In this document: piece by piece, positions 6,595-7,279 of the stretch
Position numbering within the stretch: the first letter of the stretch is position 1
Layout: each line of letters opens with the position of its first letter
Assembly (NCBI GenBank): GCA_012842725.1
Contig: DUSG01000017.1
Location: 1-7,279 of the forward strand
DNA length: 7,279 nt
From: Clostridiales bacterium
GTDB lineage: Bacteria > Bacillota > Clostridia > Lutisporales > Lutisporaceae
Reading direction: 5' to 3'
Notes under the pieces: generated by a model
Seen by the model: only the letters and a program-made list of their open reading frames with translations
What the model was told of the DNA's origin: nothing
Databases searched by the model: none
Program-made: the position numbers and the translations under genes

Positions 6595-7279
6595 ATGTTA
6601 AATCAGGATGAAAAAAAGTCAGAAGGGCTTCTAAACAGTGAATTACAAGGTATGGATAAACATAAAGAGGATTTTAAGACTGCTGAGAGATGGGCAATAA
6701 TCGGCGTAGTGGGCAATATCATTCTTACAGCATTTAAAGCCTTCGCAGGTATTGTTAGCGGAAGCAGTGCCATGGTAGCTGATGCAATGCATTCTGCATC
6801 GGATATTGCGGCATCAGCTGTGGTCTATATAAGCCTGAGGATTGCAAAAATGCCTGCAGATGAAGACCATCCCTATGGTCACGGCAAAGCCGAAGCCATT
6901 GCATCTGCAATTGTGGGATTAATGTTGTTGGCAGCAGGCTTTGGGATAATAAAGTCAGCATATGATACAATAAGCAGCGGTTCAACGCATACACCGGGAA
7001 TTATAGCTCTATATGCAGCGATAATTTCAATAGTTACAAAAGAGGCTATGTATAGACTAACATACAGAGTTGGGAAAAGAATCAACAGTCCATCAACGAT
7101 AGCCAATGCCTTAGATCATCGCTCAGATGCATTTTCATCCATTGGAACATTTATTGGTATTGGCGGGGCGATCCTTGGATATCCGGTAATGGATCCTATT
7201 GCTGGTGGATTGGTAGCTTTATTCATATTAAAAATGGGATTTGACATAGTCAAGGATGCAGTAAATCAGATTATGGACA
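6595..7279 (+). CDS. Cation diffusion facilitator (CDF) family metal exporter, 3'-partial
   Basis: Open from ATG 6595 to the right edge (228 complete codons, no stop), preceded by GAGGAAGGAG at 6578-6587. A hydrophilic N-terminus of about 30 residues precedes membrane segments at roughly 33-55, 59-82, 101-122, 133-150, 179-195 and 200-216. Family signatures are ADAMHSASD (62-70), DEDHPYGHGKAE (89-100), ALDHRSD (172-178) and MDPIAG (199-204). CDF proteins export divalent metals (Zn, Fe, Mn, Co) in exchange for protons, usually as homodimers with a cytosolic C-terminal domain, which lies beyond the window. By position, the membrane metal site would be His66/Asp70 and Asp174/Asp178, an HD-DD set rather than the HD-HD of classical zinc exporters. 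This leans away from a pure zinc role, perhaps towards Mn2+ or Fe2+, but is not decisive. It probably has its own promoter downstream of the hairpin or overlapping it. Confidence 0.92.
   Translation, partial: MLNQDEKKSEGLLNSELQGMDKHKEDFKTAERWAIIGVVGNIILTAFKAFAGIVSGSSAMVADAMHSASDIAASAVVYISLRIAKMPADEDHPYGHGKAEAIASAIVGLMLLAAGFGIIKSAYDTISSGSTHTPGIIALYAAIISIVTKEAMYRLTYRVGKRINSPSTIANALDHRSDAFSSIGTFIGIGGAILGYPVMDPIAGGLVALFILKMGFDIVKDAVNQIMD

Overview
The window is AT-rich, and all its genes lie on the + strand behind strong AGGAG-type ribosome binding sites. Gene style and content (a TctA/TctB-type transporter, MtaA-like proteins of the uroporphyrinogen decarboxylase superfamily, tandem CNNM/CorC metal transporters, a cation diffusion facilitator) suggest a low-GC Gram-positive anaerobe, probably of the Clostridia. 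This is inferred from composition and family content only; nothing in the window fixes a species.

Layout. (1) Positions 1-1898 hold the end of a tripartite tricarboxylate transporter operon: tctB, entering from the left and broken by a +1 frameshift in a run of eight A, then an intact tctA. A tctC solute-binding gene would be expected to the left, outside the window. (2) Positions 1932-2925 hold a UroD/MtaA-family gene whose reading frame breaks near its 3' end in a run of four G; the missing C-terminus is intact in another frame. (3) Positions 3037-5392 hold two tandem CNNM/CorC-like (DUF21 plus CBS pair) membrane proteins. The first is shorter, lacks the C-terminal CorC_HlyC domain and has diverged at several family motifs; the second is complete. 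(4) Positions 5433-6440 hold a second, intact UroD/MtaA-family paralogue. (5) A 154-bp gap carries a perfect 17-bp hairpin and a TATAAT box. (6) From 6595 a cation diffusion facilitator gene runs off the right edge.

How it may work together. TctB and TctA would import a carboxylate-type solute using a periplasmic-type binding protein. The UroD/MtaA-like proteins are candidates for cytosolic methyl transfer or decarboxylation on the imported compound or a derivative; both carry an HxHG...PGC site in place of the HxC...C zinc site of MtaA. The CNNM pair and the CDF protein are divalent-cation transporters. Their interleaving with the UroD-like genes could be a functional link to metal supply or simply neighbourhood. 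I see no mobile element, CRISPR array, tRNA or rRNA.

The two single-base frameshifts, both in homopolymers and both leaving the remaining reading frame clean, are the main annotation hazard. They may be sequencing errors, recent mutations or, less likely, slippage sites.
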